21,760 nucleotides of DNA. Origin: Micavibrio sp. UBA6139. GTDB taxonomy: Bacteria > Pseudomonadota > Alphaproteobacteria > Micavibrionales > Micavibrionaceae. The position numbers and the translations under genes are program-made. A model generated the notes under the pieces. It was given only the letters and a program-made list of their open reading frames with translations, did not search any database and had not been told where the DNA came from. This document shows, piece after piece, positions 21,336 through 21,760 of the stretch; position 1 is the stretch's first letter; each line of letters starts with the position of its first letter. Location: contig DIVF01000034.1 in the NCBI GenBank assembly GCA_002423285.1, positions 1 to 21,760 on the forward strand, in the 5' to 3' direction.

Positions 21336-21715
21336 AGTGGGTTGTCGTTTCAGCGGCGTTGCTGGGCCTGGCTTCTGTCATTATGGGTGCTGCGGGTGAC
21401 CACATGCTGGAAGGTCGTTTGACGGCACAGGCCACAGAACAGATATCCGTGGCTTTGCGGTACCACCAGCTTTACAGCATCGTTCTTCTTTGTGTTGGTC
21501 TCTACGGACTGACCCAGGAAAGGCAAAAATTTCTGATGGCGATCTGCCTGACTTTTCTGGCCGGAATACTGATATTCAGCTTCAGCCTTTATTTGTCAGT
21601 TTTTCTCTCCCTGCCCATACTCACATTCGGCACACCCGTGGGCGGTATTCTTCTGATGGCGGGGTGGGGTCTGACGGCATTTTATGCGGCACGATTGCCG
21701 AAAAAACAGCAATAA
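21332..21715 (+). CDS. DUF423-family membrane protein
   Basis: 127 aa with four predicted membrane helices (about 4-22, 46-62, 68-92 and 97-120). It fits the DUF423 (YgdD-like) family: a small residue-rich first helix with GAAGDHMLE in place of the usual GAxGAH, a YHQLYSIVLL segment, and TPVGGILLMAGW near the end. The function of the family is unknown. The start lies in the kinase stop codon (ATGA), so it is the last gene of the operon seen here. The 45 bp after it show no hairpin with a T-run. Confidence 0.85.
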   Translation: MKWVVVSAALLGLASVIMGAAGDHMLEGRLTAQATEQISVALRYHQLYSIVLLCVGLYGLTQERQKFLMAICLTFLAGILIFSFSLYLSVFLSLPILTFGTPVGGILLMAGWGLTAFYAARLPKKQQ

Positions 21716-21760
21716 ATAGCGGTTTGCGGTGAATAGTATAGTCATTCCAAATAACAATCG

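Noticed and set aside
1..21760. CRISPR arrays, insertion sequences, integrases, tRNA or rRNA genes
   Set aside because: None was seen: no regularly spaced repeats, transposase or integrase motifs, or cloverleaf-like sequences.

Overview
This window reads as a bacterial chromosome, most likely alphaproteobacterial. The basis is roughly 50% GC, the gene families present and one CtrA-like box; no rRNA or tRNA confirms it. It has two halves of different character, and no transposase, integrase, CRISPR array or RNA gene was recognised.

Left half (about 195-9941, everything on the minus strand): a composite type I restriction-modification defence locus. In transcription order it runs: a small gene broken by a one-base frameshift (9941-9337), an XRE-type regulator fused to an ImmA/IrrE-like zinc peptidase, hsdR, hsdS, a one-membrane-segment protein and a coiled-coil/winged-helix protein. 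A 450-bp non-coding gap follows, then an Abi_2/HEPN abortive-infection-type RNase and hsdM. The modification gene is therefore split from hsdRS, sits 3 bp behind a putative toxic RNase, and appears to have its own promoter. Two long dyad-symmetric sequences (an 18-bp perfect palindrome before the winged-helix gene, and a 25-bp one before abi-hsdM) look like operators.

Middle (10165-14659): a P2A-type Ca2+/cation ATPase and an enoyl-ACP reductase (FabI) on the minus strand, divergent from a VIT1/CCC1-family Fe/Mn transporter on the plus strand.

Right half (14756-21715, plus strand): eight tightly packed reading frames, mostly joined by ATGA overlaps. They encode a thermostable-hemolysin-family protein with a possible GNAT-like fold, an AMP-forming acyl ligase joined in frame to a heme-oxygenase-like diiron oxidase, a short-chain dehydrogenase, a DoxX-like membrane protein, a periplasmic TPR protein, an OmpR-family response regulator, a sensor kinase and a DUF423 membrane protein. 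The first genes look like a small-molecule (acyl/amino-acid-derived) biosynthetic module coupled to its own two-component system. A perfect CTTCAG-N5-CTTCAG direct repeat lies at the -35 position of a possible promoter and may be the regulator's site. This operon is the best candidate for an undescribed system; the HEPN-hsdM arrangement is second.
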